A stretch of 57,195 bases of DNA. It comes from an uncultured Clostridium sp. (lineage in GTDB: Bacteria; Bacillota; Clostridia; Lachnospirales; Lachnospiraceae). This document shows positions 14,629 through 23,952 of the stretch, one piece after another. The first letter of the stretch is position 1, and each line of letters starts with the position of its first letter. The notes below the pieces were generated by a model. It did not search any database and was not told the DNA's origin. It was given only the letters and a program-made list of their open reading frames with translations. The translations under genes were made by a program, and so were the position numbers. Location of the stretch: the NCBI GenBank assembly GCA_900542035.1, contig UQMJ01000019.1, forward strand, positions 1 through 57,195, read 5' to 3'.

Positions 14629-16812
14629 ATGGACGTAAAGATAAATATCATCAAAAGAAATGGCAAAGAAGTTGATTTTGATGTTACAAAGATCACAAAT
14701 GCAATCCGTAAGGCAAACAATGAGATTGATAAACTTCACAGATTAAACGAATATCAGATTGAAGCAATTGGAGATATGATTGCACAGGAAGTCAGCCGCT
14801 CGACCCACGCGGTCAATGTGGAAGATATTCAGGACATGGTAGAGACGGGAATCATGAGTATGCGCGGATATGAGGTTGCGCAGAAATATGTGCGTTACCG
14901 CTATAAAAGAGAGCTTTCCCGTAAGTCTAATACCACAGACAATGGAATTTTAGCGCTTCTGGATCATATCAATGAAGAAGTAAAACAGGAAAATTCCAAT
15001 AAAAACCCAGTAATCAACTCTACACAAAGAGATTACATGGCTGGGGAGGTAAGTAAGGATCTTTCCAAACGGGTACTCCTTCCGGAAGAGATTGTAAAGG
15101 CCCATGAAGAAGGAATCATTCACTTCCATGATACCGATTACTATGCGCAAAGAGAGCATAACTGTGATTTGATCAATCTGGAAGATATGCTTCAGAATGG
15201 TACAGTGATTAGTGAAACCATGATTGAAAAGCCTCACAGCTTTTTTACCGCGTGCAATGTAACAACACAGATAGTTGCACAGGTTGCCAGCAACCAGTAC
15301 GGCGGGCAGTCCTTTACTCTGGCTCATCTGGCGCCGTTTGTAGATGTCAGCCGGCAAAAGATCCGCAAGAACATTATTGCAGAGCGCACAGAATGCGGCG
15401 AAAAGTTAGATGAGGAAATCATCAGGAAAGTTACGGAACGCCGTTTGAGAGAAGAGATTAAGAGCGGTATCCAGACAATCCAATATCAGCTGATTACATT
15501 GATGACCTGTAACGGCCAGGCGCCATTTGTAACGATGTTTATGTATCTGGACGAAGTTCCAGAGGGCCAGACCAGAGATGACCTTGCAATTATCATTGAG
15601 GAAGTGTTAATTCAGCGTATGCAGGGCGTTAAAAACGAAAAAGGCGTCTGGATTACACCGGCCTTCCCGAAGCTGATTTACGTACTGGACGAGGACAATA
15701 TTACAGAAGGCGCTCCATACTGGCATTTAACAGAGCTGGCGGCAAAGTGTACAGCAAAGCGCATGGTTCCGGACTATATCTCTGCAAAGATCATGAAACA
15801 ACTGAAAAAGGGCTGCGTATATACCTGTATGGGCTGCCGCTCTTTCCTTACAGTGGAAGAGTCCCAGAAGAATCCGGATGGAAGCTACAAGTTTTACGGG
15901 CGTTTTAACCAGGGGGTTGTAACAATCAACTTAGTTGATGTGGCTTGTTCTTCAGAAGGCGATTTTGACAAGTTCTGGGAGATTTTAGAGGAACGTCTGG
16001 AATTGTGCCATAGAGCGCTGCGCTGCAGGCATGAACGTTTGCTTGGGACCGTATCCGACGTTGCTCCAATCCTGTGGCAGAACGGTGCGCTGGCGCGTTT
16101 AAAAAAAGGCGAGACAATCGACAAACTGCTGTTTAATGGATATTCTACAATTTCACTTGGTTATGCAGGATTGCATGAAATGTGCGTAAGAATGTATGGC
16201 GTATCCCATACGCATCCAGGGGCAAGAGAATTTGCATTACAGGTAATGCAGAAATTAAACGATAAATGTGAAGAATGGAAAGCGGCAGAAAACATCAGCT
16301 ATTCGGTATATGGAACTCCAATGGAGTCAACAACCTATAAGTTTTCTAAGTGCTTACAGAAGAGATTTGGCGTCATTGAAGGCGTTACAGATAAGAACTA
16401 CATTACCAACAGTTATCACGTACACGTATCTGAAGAAATCAACGCGTTTGATAAGCTGAAATTCGAAGCGGACTTCCAGAAACTGTCTCCAGGAGGAGCA
16501 ATCAGCTATGTAGAAGTTCCAAATATGCAGAACAATATTCCAGCAGTTTTGTCCGTTATGAGATTTATTTATGACAACATTATGTATGCGGAATTGAATA
16601 CAAAGAGCGACTATTGTGAGTGCTGCGGGTATGACGGAGAAATCTTAATCAAAGAAGATGAGAATGGGAAATTGATCTGGGAGTGCCCAAACTGCGGAAA
16701 TCGTGATCAAGATAAGATGTCTGTAGCACGCAGAACTTGTGGTTATATTGGAACCCAGTTCTGGAACCAGGGACGTACCCAGGAAATTAAGGACAGAGTT
16801 CTGCATTTATAA
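14629..16812 (+). CDS. nrdD: Anaerobic ribonucleoside-triphosphate reductase
   Basis: A protein of 727 residues, full length for class III enzymes. An ATP-cone occupies about residues 5-95 (IIKRNGKEVDFDVTKI), the catalytic barrel follows, and near the C-terminus are the four zinc-binding cysteines (CECCGYDGE, CPNCGNRD). The glycyl-radical motif RTCGYIGTQFWNQGR has its glycine near residue 705. It reduces NTPs to dNTPs without oxygen. The activase nrdG follows after a hairpin. Start ATG 14629 is preceded by a purine-rich AGAGAAAAGGGG stretch. Two NrdR-like boxes upstream suggest dNTP feedback. Confidence 0.97.
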   Translation: MDVKINIIKRNGKEVDFDVTKITNAIRKANNEIDKLHRLNEYQIEAIGDMIAQEVSRSTHAVNVEDIQDMVETGIMSMRGYEVAQKYVRYRYKRELSRKSNTTDNGILALLDHINEEVKQENSNKNPVINSTQRDYMAGEVSKDLSKRVLLPEEIVKAHEEGIIHFHDTDYYAQREHNCDLINLEDMLQNGTVISETMIEKPHSFFTACNVTTQIVAQVASNQYGGQSFTLAHLAPFVDVSRQKIRKNIIAERTECGEKLDEEIIRKVTERRLREEIKSGIQTIQYQLITLMTCNGQAPFVTMFMYLDEVPEGQTRDDLAIIIEEVLIQRMQGVKNEKGVWITPAFPKLIYVLDEDNITEGAPYWHLTELAAKCTAKRMVPDYISAKIMKQLKKGCVYTCMGCRSFLTVEESQKNPDGSYKFYGRFNQGVVTINLVDVACSSEGDFDKFWEILEERLELCHRALRCRHERLLGTVSDVAPILWQNGALARLKKGETIDKLLFNGYSTISLGYAGLHEMCVRMYGVSHTHPGAREFALQVMQKLNDKCEEWKAAENISYSVYGTPMESTTYKFSKCLQKRFGVIEGVTDKNYITNSYHVHVSEEINAFDKLKFEADFQKLSPGGAISYVEVPNMQNNIPAVLSVMRFIYDNIMYAELNTKSDYCECCGYDGEILIKEDENGKLIWECPNCGNRDQDKMSVARRTCGYIGTQFWNQGRTQEIKDRVLHL

Positions 16813-16839
16813 AAGAAAGAATTTGTTTTAAAATTCAAA

Positions 16840-16874
16840 AGCACAGTAGATTATCTGCTGTGCTGTCTTTTTAT
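16840..16874 (+). terminator. Hairpin between nrdD and nrdG
   Basis: A 7-bp perfect stem (16840-16846 with 16858-16864) is followed by GTCTTTTTAT. It probably attenuates transcription so that the catalytic nrdG product is made at a lower level than nrdD. Confidence 0.65.
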
Positions 16875-16899
16875 ACCAGTCAAAAGGAGGAAAAGCACT

Positions 16900-17394
16900 A
16901 TGAATTATGCCAATATTAAAAATTGTGATATCGCGGATGGTCCAGGATGCAGAGTAAGTCTCTTTGTAAGCGGCTGCCGTCACCATTGCAAAGGATGTTT
17001 CAATGCGGAAACCTGGGATTTTGATTTTGGAGATTTATATACACAGGAAGTAGAAGATCGGATTATCGAACTGCTGAAGCCGGACTACATTCAAGGATTT
17101 ACGCTTTTGGGCGGAGAACCATTTGAACCGGAAAACCAGGCAGTGCTGGTAAACCTGCTTCGCAGAATTAAGGAAACGTATCCAAAGAAGGATATCTGGT
17201 GCTATTCCGGATATCTGTACGATGCAGATATGATCGAAGGAGGCAGGATCTTTACGGATGTGACAAAAGAAATGCTTTCTTATATTGATGTTCTGGTAGA
17301 TGGCGAATTTATCCTTGAGAAAAAGGATATTACACTTCAATTCAGGGGAAGCAGCAACCAGAGAATTGTGACCAGAGATCAGTTTATGATATAG
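16900..17394 (+). CDS. nrdG: Anaerobic ribonucleotide reductase activating protein
   Basis: A protein of 164 residues of the radical-SAM superfamily. The [4Fe-4S]/SAM motif CRHHCKGC is at about residues 26-33, the GGEP motif at about 72-75, and a CYSGY segment follows. It generates the glycyl radical on NrdD. AAAAGGAGG stands eight bases before the ATG. It follows nrdD after 87 bases and precedes the ABC-F gene by 29 bases, so read-through into that gene is possible. Confidence 0.96.
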   Translation: MNYANIKNCDIADGPGCRVSLFVSGCRHHCKGCFNAETWDFDFGDLYTQEVEDRIIELLKPDYIQGFTLLGGEPFEPENQAVLVNLLRRIKETYPKKDIWCYSGYLYDADMIEGGRIFTDVTKEMLSYIDVLVDGEFILEKKDITLQFRGSSNQRIVTRDQFMI

Positions 17395-17423
17395 AGAAAT
17401 AATAAGGGAGGAGGGATGGTAGT

Positions 17424-18890
17424 ATGTCGATGATAAAAGTAGAAAACCTTACGTTTTCTTATCCTTCCAGTTACGACCTGATATTTGACAAAGTTCGCTT
17501 TCAAATTGACACGGATTGGAAACTTGGCTTTGTGGGAAGAAACGGAAGAGGAAAAACGACGTTTTTAAACCTGCTTCTTGGAAAATATGAATACAGCGGA
17601 ACGATCAGCAGCAGCGTACAATTCGATTACTTTCCATATCCGGTTGCAGAGAAAACCAGACCGACGGAGGAAATTCTGCAGGAAATCTGCCCGTTAGCAG
17701 AGACGTGGGAAATCCTGCGGGAATTTTCTTATCTGGATATTGCGGCAGAGGTATTGTGGAGGCCATTTGAAACTCTTTCGAACGGAGAACAGACAAAGGT
17801 TCTGCTTGTGGCACTGTTCTTGAATGAAGGACATTTTCTGCTCATTGACGAGCCGACCAATCATCTGGATGCCCAGGCGCGTAAAAAAGTATCCGAATAT
17901 CTGGGAAAGAAGAAAGGGTTTATTCTGGTGTCCCATGACCGGCGGTTTTTAGATGGCTGTGTGGATCATATATTGTCGTTAAACAAAACAAATATAGAAG
18001 TGCAGAAAGGGACTTTTTCATCCTGGATGGAGAATTTTGAACGTCAGCAGGAATCGGAATCTGTCCAGAATGAAAAACTGAAAAAAGAAATTTACCGTTT
18101 ACAGAAATCAGCAAAACGATCTGCAGACTGGTCAAAACAGACGGAAGCGTCCAAATATGGAAATGGGCCGGTTGACAGAGGATTTATTGGCCATAAAGCG
18201 GCAAAACTGATGAAGCGTTCAAAAACAACAGAGGAAAGACAGAAAAGAGCTATTGAACAAAAATCATCATTGCTGAAAAATACAGAAACAGCAGACGCAT
18301 TAAAGATACAGCCTCTTTCATACCATGCTGAGGTGCTGGCGTCATTTTCTGAAGCGGCTGCAATTTATGACGGCTGCCAGATTGGAAACGGCACGTCATT
18401 TTGCATCCATAAAGGAGAGCGTATTTTCATTGATGGAACAAATGGAAGTGGTAAGAGCAGCCTGCTTAAGCTGTTATTAAATTACCCCATACAGCATACT
18501 GGAACGGTAACCACAGGTTCGGGCCTTGTGATTTCCTATGTTCCCCAGGACGCGTCTTATTTAGCGGGAACATTATCAGAATTTGCGGAGAGAAACAGTC
18601 TTGATGAAAGTCTGTTTAAAGCGGTTCTTCGAAAAATGGATTTTGAGCGGGTGCAGTTTGAAAAAGATATGAAAGATTTTTCAGGGGGACAAAAGAAAAA
18701 GGTGCTTCTTGCAAAAAGTCTCTGTGAGCAGGCACATCTGTATGTATGGGATGAACCCCTTAATTTTATTGATGTTTATTCGCGGATTCAAATAGAACAA
18801 TTGATACAGCAATTTTCACCGACCATGCTTTTAGTTGAACACGACAGCGCGTTTCGGGAAGCGGTTGCGACAAAGATAATTACCTTGTAA
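17424..18890 (+). CDS. ABC-F ATPase, Lsa-like ribosomal protection type
   Basis: A protein of 488 residues with two ABC domains and no membrane segment. Domain 1 has Walker A GRNGRGKT (about residue 38), signature LSNGEQ and Walker B LLIDEPTNHLD. The interdomain linker (about 195-290) is charged and long, the part that reaches the ribosomal exit site. Domain 2 has Walker A GTNGSGKS, FSGGQ and WDEP. Its opening (FSYPSSYDLIF, WKLGFVGRNGRGKTT) resembles Lsa proteins that protect ribosomes from lincosamides, streptogramin A and pleuromutilins. Resistance is inferred, not shown. Confidence 0.85.
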   Translation: MSMIKVENLTFSYPSSYDLIFDKVRFQIDTDWKLGFVGRNGRGKTTFLNLLLGKYEYSGTISSSVQFDYFPYPVAEKTRPTEEILQEICPLAETWEILREFSYLDIAAEVLWRPFETLSNGEQTKVLLVALFLNEGHFLLIDEPTNHLDAQARKKVSEYLGKKKGFILVSHDRRFLDGCVDHILSLNKTNIEVQKGTFSSWMENFERQQESESVQNEKLKKEIYRLQKSAKRSADWSKQTEASKYGNGPVDRGFIGHKAAKLMKRSKTTEERQKRAIEQKSSLLKNTETADALKIQPLSYHAEVLASFSEAAAIYDGCQIGNGTSFCIHKGERIFIDGTNGSGKSSLLKLLLNYPIQHTGTVTTGSGLVISYVPQDASYLAGTLSEFAERNSLDESLFKAVLRKMDFERVQFEKDMKDFSGGQKKKVLLAKSLCEQAHLYVWDEPLNFIDVYSRIQIEQLIQQFSPTMLLVEHDSAFREAVATKIITL

Positions 18891-18892
18891 AA

Positions 18893-18936
18893 ATACGGCA
18901 TGGCGCATACAGGATTTGTCCATATGCACCATGCCG
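18893..18936 (-). terminator. Terminator of uxaC
   Basis: A 14-bp stem with one mismatch (18896-18909 with 18923-18936) lies six bases past the uxaC stop. On the minus strand it is followed by TATTTTT. It may also stop the convergent ABC-F transcript, without a T-run on that side. Confidence 0.8.
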
Positions 18937-18942
18937 CGGCAA

Positions 18943-20352
18943 TTAAATGTCAAACTCAAAGTATTTGATAACGTTATTGTAAGAAATGCCTTTGACAATC
19001 TCTTCCAGAGCCTTCATGTCAGCTGGATATTCTCCGTTGTCTACCCATCCGCCGATTAAGTCGCAGAGGATTCTGCGGAAGTACTCATGTCTGGTGTAAG
19101 ACAAGAAGCTTCTGGAGTCGGTCAGCATACCTACAAAGTTGCCCAGGCAGCCTAAGTTTGCAAGGCTGATCATCTGGTCTTTCATACCAGTTTTGTGATC
19201 GTTGAACCACCATGCGGAACCCTGCTGGATGCGGCCTGCCGGAGCGCCCTGGAAGCAGCCTAAGATGGTACCGATAGCAGCATTATCGTTTGGATTTAAG
19301 GAGTAGATAATGGTCTTCGGAACTTCTCCGGTTGCGCTTAATGCATTTAAGAAGTCTGCCATCTGGGCGCTTGGAGCGTAGTTGTTGATGCAGTCAAATC
19401 CGGTATCAGGGCCAAGTTTTTCAAACATCATAGCATTGTTGTCACGCTTGCAGCCATAATGAAGCTGCATAATCCAGCCCATGCGGTTGTATTCTTTTGC
19501 AATAAACAGCATAAATGCGGTTTTATATTTTAATTCCTCTTCTCTGGTAACAGCCTGTCCGCTTAAAGCCTTTGCAATGATTGCGTCTGCCTCAGCGTCA
19601 GAAGCTGGCTGGTACATCACATACTCTAATGCATGGTCGGAAACCTTGCAGCCTCTTTCCGCAAAGTAAGCCATACGAACCTTTAATGCTTCTTTTAAGG
19701 ATGCGAAATCTTTGATCTCCACGCCGCTTACCTGGGATAACTGGGCAATGTAATCAGCATAAGTGGTCTTTTCTACATTCAGAGCCTTGTCCGGACGCCA
19801 TGCAGGAAGAACCTTGATATCCTTGCAGCTTTCATCGGCAGCGATTTTCTCATGCCACTCTAAAGTGTCAACCGGATCATCTGTGGTGCAGATTAATTTT
19901 ACGTTATAGTGACGGATTAAGCCGCGGACAGTCATGGAAGGATCGTTTTGCAGCTTGTCATTGCACAGATTCCATACTTCTTCAGCAGTATCGCCGTTTA
20001 AGTAGCCTTCATATCCAAAATATCTGCGAAGCTCTAAATGGCTCCAGTGGTACAGTGGGTTGCCAATCAGTTTTGGCATGGTTTCTGCCCATTTCTGGAA
20101 TTTTTCCCTGTCAGAAGCATCTCCAGTAATATATTTTTCATCTACGCCGTTGGAACGCATCTGGCGCCATTTGTAATGGTCGCCGCCCAGCCATACCTGG
20201 GTAATGTTGTCAAACTTTCTATCTTCATAAATTTCCTGCGGATTGATGTGGCAGTGGTAGTCTACAATTGGCATAACCTCCGCATAATCGTGATACAGGG
20301 TTTTTGCCATGTCGGTAGACAGTAAAAAATCTTTGTCCATAAATGGTTTCAT
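18943..20352 (-). CDS. uxaC: Glucuronate/galacturonate isomerase
   Basis: A protein of 469 residues, full length for UxaC, an amidohydrolase-fold enzyme that converts D-glucuronate to D-fructuronate and D-galacturonate to D-tagaturonate. The HCH metal motif lies at residues about 33-35 (DYHCHINP), and the WLGGDHYKWRQMRSNGV segment is highly characteristic. An AGGAGG site precedes the ATG. It is 60 bases downstream of the LacI-type regulator and on the same strand, so it is probably co-transcribed with it and negatively autoregulated. Confidence 0.97.
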   Translation of the reverse strand: MKPFMDKDFLLSTDMAKTLYHDYAEVMPIVDYHCHINPQEIYEDRKFDNITQVWLGGDHYKWRQMRSNGVDEKYITGDASDREKFQKWAETMPKLIGNPLYHWSHLELRRYFGYEGYLNGDTAEEVWNLCNDKLQNDPSMTVRGLIRHYNVKLICTTDDPVDTLEWHEKIAADESCKDIKVLPAWRPDKALNVEKTTYADYIAQLSQVSGVEIKDFASLKEALKVRMAYFAERGCKVSDHALEYVMYQPASDAEADAIIAKALSGQAVTREEELKYKTAFMLFIAKEYNRMGWIMQLHYGCKRDNNAMMFEKLGPDTGFDCINNYAPSAQMADFLNALSATGEVPKTIIYSLNPNDNAAIGTILGCFQGAPAGRIQQGSAWWFNDHKTGMKDQMISLANLGCLGNFVGMLTDSRSFLSYTRHEYFRRILCDLIGGWVDNGEYPADMKALEEIVKGISYNNVIKYFEFDI

Positions 20353-20412
20353 AGTTAAATCCTCCTTGTTATAAAATTATGATGCCAGAAGGGAACCGTG
20401 TTGTTTCTGACA

Positions 20413-21414
20413 TCAAAAATTTGTGGTTCCTCGTTTGATTATGTCAGCAGAAATGGTAGTTTTGGCGGGCACGTTTGAGCCGTCAAACACCCCCATTAAT
20501 GTATTGACCGTAGTAATGCATAACGCTTCCACCTTGCTGTCAATAGAAGTCAGCTCTGGATAAGAGCACTGCGCAAGAATCGAATTGTTATAGCCGATGA
20601 TGGAAAGCGAGTCTGGAATCGAAATCTGCTCCTGATGGGCAAATTTAACTGCGCCTGCTGCAAGGGAATCGTCAGAAGTCAGAATTCCGTCAAATACTAA
20701 TCCCTTATTGTAGAGTTTATGACAGAGAGCCTGAGCGCTTGCAACATCTTTCGGACACTGGCAGATATATTCTTCTCGAACGGGAAGTCCTGCTGCGCAC
20801 AGAGCATCTTTGTACCCCTGGAGTTTGTTGAATCCGCTGTATGACTGGCTGCTGTACAGATAGAGAAGATTCTGGACGCCGGAACGAATCAGGCTGGAAG
20901 AAGCTTCGTAGGTAGCGGTCCGGTCGTCGCAGAGGGTAGAGTAGATATTTTCTCCTTCTAAATAGCCATTGACCAGCATAATGGGAAGGGACTTTGCCGC
21001 ATCAATCAGATATCCATTGTCTTTTGGCTTCATTTCTACAAATTTTGATCCAGCTAAGATAATTGCGTCTACCCGTTTGGAACGGAGCAGGTCAAAATAT
21101 TTCTGCTTAGTCTCTAAATCTGTGCCGGTACAGCAGAGAATGGAATCGTATCCTCTGCTCCGGAGTTCCCGCTCCAAAAAGTAAATGGCATTGGCAAGGT
21201 ATAAATCAGAAGAATCTGAGCACATGATCCCAATGGTCTTGATGGTGTTCAGCCCCAGTCCGCGGGCAAAAATGTTTGGAGTATATCCAAGCTCGTCCAT
21301 AACGGAAAGCACCTTGCTGCGCGTTTTTTCACTGACGTTGGGATTGCCGTTTAATACGCGGGAAACCGTGGCAATGGAAACCTGCGCTTTTTTTGATACA
21401 TCATAAATATTCAT
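20413..21414 (-). CDS. LacI-family regulator of hexuronate genes
   Basis: A protein of 333 residues. The LacI helix-turn-helix is at residues 1-50 (IYDVSKKAQVSIATVSRVLNG, then NIFARGL for the hinge helix), followed by a periplasmic-binding-like sugar domain (IGIMCSDSSD, DGILTSDDSLAAG, GYNNS). The start chosen has GAGAGGT upstream; a longer form from 21429 would add five residues. It lies divergent to uxaA and upstream of uxaC. An identical operator sits just downstream of both divergent promoters, which argues that it represses itself, uxaC and uxaA until a hexuronate or its derivative binds. Confidence 0.9.
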   Translation of the reverse strand: MNIYDVSKKAQVSIATVSRVLNGNPNVSEKTRSKVLSVMDELGYTPNIFARGLGLNTIKTIGIMCSDSSDLYLANAIYFLERELRSRGYDSILCCTGTDLETKQKYFDLLRSKRVDAIILAGSKFVEMKPKDNGYLIDAAKSLPIMLVNGYLEGENIYSTLCDDRTATYEASSSLIRSGVQNLLYLYSSQSYSGFNKLQGYKDALCAAGLPVREEYICQCPKDVASAQALCHKLYNKGLVFDGILTSDDSLAAGAVKFAHQEQISIPDSLSIIGYNNSILAQCSYPELTSIDSKVEALCITTVNTLMGVFDGSNVPAKTTISADIIKRGTTNF

Positions 21415-21441
21415 GCCGATACCTCTCAATAACCAAATGGC

Positions 21442-21494
21442 TGTAAGTGCTTACAACCTATTGCCATTATACATATATTTCACAAAGAATGCAA
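21442..21494 (-). promoter_or_regulatory. Promoter and operator of the LacI-type gene
   Basis: On the minus strand TTGCAT (-35, 21489-21494) and TATAAT (-10, 21466-21471) are 17 bases apart. The operator TGTAAG-CA-CTTACA, read on the minus strand, covers 21442-21455, immediately after the expected start point. It is the same 14-mer as the uxaA operator. Confidence 0.8.
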
Positions 21495-21511
21495 CCGGTT
21501 TTATTTTATTA

Positions 21512-21559
21512 TTGACTTTTTGGTTGAAATTTTGTAAAATAATTGTAAGCACTTACAAT
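21512..21559 (+). promoter_or_regulatory. Promoter and operator of uxaA
   Basis: TTGACT (-35, 21512-21517) and TAAAAT (-10, 21535-21540) are 17 bases apart. The operator ATTGTAAG-CA-CTTACAAT (21542-21559) begins one base after the -10. A bound LacI-family repressor would cover the transcription start. Confidence 0.85.
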
Positions 21560-21603
21560 CTGAAAATACTTTTGAAAATTCAATATTTAAGGAGATAAGG
21601 GAT

Positions 21604-23085
21604 ATGCAGGATTTTGTCAAAATTAATGAGAATGATAACGTTGCCGTTGCTCTGCGCCCCATTGCAAAAGGAGAGACGCTGCAGGTAGGCGATGCGCAGG
21701 TAACCACATTAGAAGAGATTCCCCAGGGACATAAGTTTGCATTAAAAGCGATTGGAGAAGGAGAAGACGTTATCAAATACGGATTCCGGATCGGCCATGC
21801 CAAAGAAGCAATCCAGAAAGGCCAGTGGGTTCATGTCCACAATATTAAGACAGCGTTGGGAGATCTGCTTTCTTATACATACGAACCTGTAGATTCTGCG
21901 TTAGAGGAGACCAGCCATGCATATTTCGACGGATACCGCCGCGCTGACGGCAAAGTAGGAGTCCGCAATGAAATCTGGATTATTCCTACTGTAGGATGCG
22001 TAAACTCCATTGCAAAAGCCCTGGAAAAGAAGGCCCAGAAATTTGTGGGCGGCAATATTGAAGAGGTTATTGCATTCCCTCATCCTTACGGATGTTCTCA
22101 GATGGGCGATGACCAGGAAAATACCAGAAAAGCTCTGGCGGATATGATCCATCACCCAAATGCAGGCGGCGTTCTGGTGCTGGGACTTGGCTGTGAAAAC
22201 AGCAATATTCCGGTACTGATGGACTACATTGGAGAATATGACCCGCAGAGAGTGAAGTTTTTACAGTGCCAGGACGTAGAAGACGAGCAGGAAGCGGCAA
22301 TGGCCCTGTTAGAAGAACTGGCTGCTTATGCAGGAGCGTTTTCCAGAGAAAAAATTGACGCCAGCGAACTGATTATCGGTATGAAATGCGGCGGTTCTGA
22401 CGGTCTGTCCGGTATTACGGCCAATCCGGTGGTGGGAGCGTTTTCCGACCTTCTGGTATCCAAAGGAGGAACCACGATTTTGACAGAAGTGCCGGAGATG
22501 TTTGGCGCAGAAACCATACTGATGAACCGCTGCGAGACTCCGGAGCTTTTTGATAAAACAGTAAATTTAATTAATGATTTTAAGAATTATTTTACGCGCC
22601 ATGACCAGACTATCTATGAGAATCCTTCTCCTGGAAACAAAAAAGGAGGAATTTCCACTCTGGAAGACAAGTCTCTGGGCTGTACCCAGAAGTCCGGAAG
22701 CGCTCCGGTAAAAGGCGTATTGGCATACACCGAGCAGGTTCAGAATAAGGGTCTGAATCTCCTTTCTGCACCTGGCAATGATTTGGTGGCTTCTACTGCA
22801 TTAGCGCTGTCCGGCGCCCATATCGTATTGTTTACGACCGGAAGGGGAACGCCGTTTGCTTCTCCGGTACCAACCGTAAAGATTTCCAGCAACTCGAAAC
22901 TGGCCGGTCATAAAGACAACTGGATTGATTTCAATGCGGGACGCATGGTAGAAGACATGAGCAAAGAAGAACTGGCTCAGAAAATGTTTGATTACGTATT
23001 GGAAGTGGCTTCCGGCAGAAAGGTAAAAGCAGAAGAAGCCGGATTCCATGATATGGCAATTTTTAAACAGGGAGTTACGTTATAA
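21604..23085 (+). CDS. uxaA: Altronate dehydratase
   Basis: A protein of 493 residues with both parts of UxaA: an N-terminal SAF-like domain (residues about 1-95, with HKFALKAI and HVHNIKT) and the large catalytic domain (GVRNEIWIIPTVGCVNSIA, FPHPYGCSQMGDD, LGCENSNI, MKCGGSDG). It dehydrates D-altronate to 2-keto-3-deoxygluconate (KDG). AAGGAG precedes the ATG. KDG is then used by the kinase and aldolase encoded downstream. The oxidoreductase uxaB, which would link it to uxaC, is not in this window. Confidence 0.96.
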   Translation: MQDFVKINENDNVAVALRPIAKGETLQVGDAQVTTLEEIPQGHKFALKAIGEGEDVIKYGFRIGHAKEAIQKGQWVHVHNIKTALGDLLSYTYEPVDSALEETSHAYFDGYRRADGKVGVRNEIWIIPTVGCVNSIAKALEKKAQKFVGGNIEEVIAFPHPYGCSQMGDDQENTRKALADMIHHPNAGGVLVLGLGCENSNIPVLMDYIGEYDPQRVKFLQCQDVEDEQEAAMALLEELAAYAGAFSREKIDASELIIGMKCGGSDGLSGITANPVVGAFSDLLVSKGGTTILTEVPEMFGAETILMNRCETPELFDKTVNLINDFKNYFTRHDQTIYENPSPGNKKGGISTLEDKSLGCTQKSGSAPVKGVLAYTEQVQNKGLNLLSAPGNDLVASTALALSGAHIVLFTTGRGTPFASPVPTVKISSNSKLAGHKDNWIDFNAGRMVEDMSKEELAQKMFDYVLEVASGRKVKAEEAGFHDMAIFKQGVTL

Positions 23086-23108
23086 GGAAACTGTTATATG
23101 AAATAGGG

Positions 23109-23170
23109 TTGAAATTTTCCGGCGGTTCCTGTAATATATCGTATATACGAATGCGAATCGCAAATGCCAT
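23109..23170 (+). promoter_or_regulatory. Promoter and tandem operators of the IclR-type gene
   Basis: TTGAAA (23109-23114) and TAATAT (23132-23137) are 17 bases apart. Directly downstream lie two related 15-mers, ATCGTATATACGAAT (from 23138) and ATCGCAAATGCCATT (from 23157), 19 bp apart. The same pair at the same spacing occurs upstream of the aldolase gene. Confidence 0.75.
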
Positions 23171-23190
23171 TAAATGGAGGAACCCTTACA

Positions 23191-23952
23191 ATGAAGCTTA
23201 ACCGTACAACTTTACGCGCGGTACAAATATTAAAACTGGTGTCTAAACGGCCGGAAGGGATTACGCTGGACGAAATCTGTGAAGAACTGGGACTTCCCAA
23301 AACCAGCGCTTACGATATTGTTATCACATTGGTGGAAACCGGTATGATCCATGTGTCCAGAGGGCAGAAGCAGCAGTATCGGATTGGACTGACTGCATAC
23401 CGGATTGGAATCAATTATACCAATAATTTAGACTACATCCGGACCATTGAGCCGGTTTTAAAAGAATTTTCCAACCAGGTGGGGAAAACCGTGTTTTTTG
23501 GAGTCCGATCCGACGATGAAATTGTGTATCTGTGCAAATTCGAACCGGAAAATCCGATTATTACCACTGCTACAGTGGGAACGAAGAATCCTCTGTACTG
23601 CACCTCTCTGGGGAAAGCGATCCTGGCTTTTACGGAAGAATCGTTAAGAGATGAAATTATTGATAAGATTGCGTTTGTAAAAAAGACGGAACGGACCCTG
23701 ACGACAAAGGCTGCCTTAAAAAAAGAGCTGGAACAGATAGCCAAGAGGGGGTACGCGCTGGATGCCAGGGAGGCAGAAGAGCATATGGAGTGTGTGGGAG
23801 CGCCGGTATTTGACCGCGACGGCAATGTGTTTGGAGCCATCAGCGTATCCAGTCTCTATAAGCCTACAGAAGACTATGAAGCCCTGGGACGGGCAGTTCG
23901 GGAAAAGGCAAAAGAGGTATCAAAATTAATGGGATTTTTAGGGAAAATCTAA
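23191..23952 (+). CDS. IclR-family regulator (KdgR-like by context)
   Basis: A protein of 253 residues. The winged helix covers residues about 5-65 (ALRAVQILKLVSKR-like opening, LDEICEELGLPKTSAYDIV) and the IclR effector domain follows (GVRSDDEIVYLCKFE, YCTSLGKAILAF, GAPVFDRDGNVFGAISVS). The ATG at 23191 has GGAGG eleven bases upstream. It lies between uxaA and the aldolase-kinase operon. Shared tandem motifs downstream of its own promoter and the aldolase promoter point to repression of both, probably relieved by KDG or a related acid. Confidence 0.9.
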   Translation: MKLNRTTLRAVQILKLVSKRPEGITLDEICEELGLPKTSAYDIVITLVETGMIHVSRGQKQQYRIGLTAYRIGINYTNNLDYIRTIEPVLKEFSNQVGKTVFFGVRSDDEIVYLCKFEPENPIITTATVGTKNPLYCTSLGKAILAFTEESLRDEIIDKIAFVKKTERTLTTKAALKKELEQIAKRGYALDAREAEEHMECVGAPVFDRDGNVFGAISVSSLYKPTEDYEALGRAVREKAKEVSKLMGFLGKI

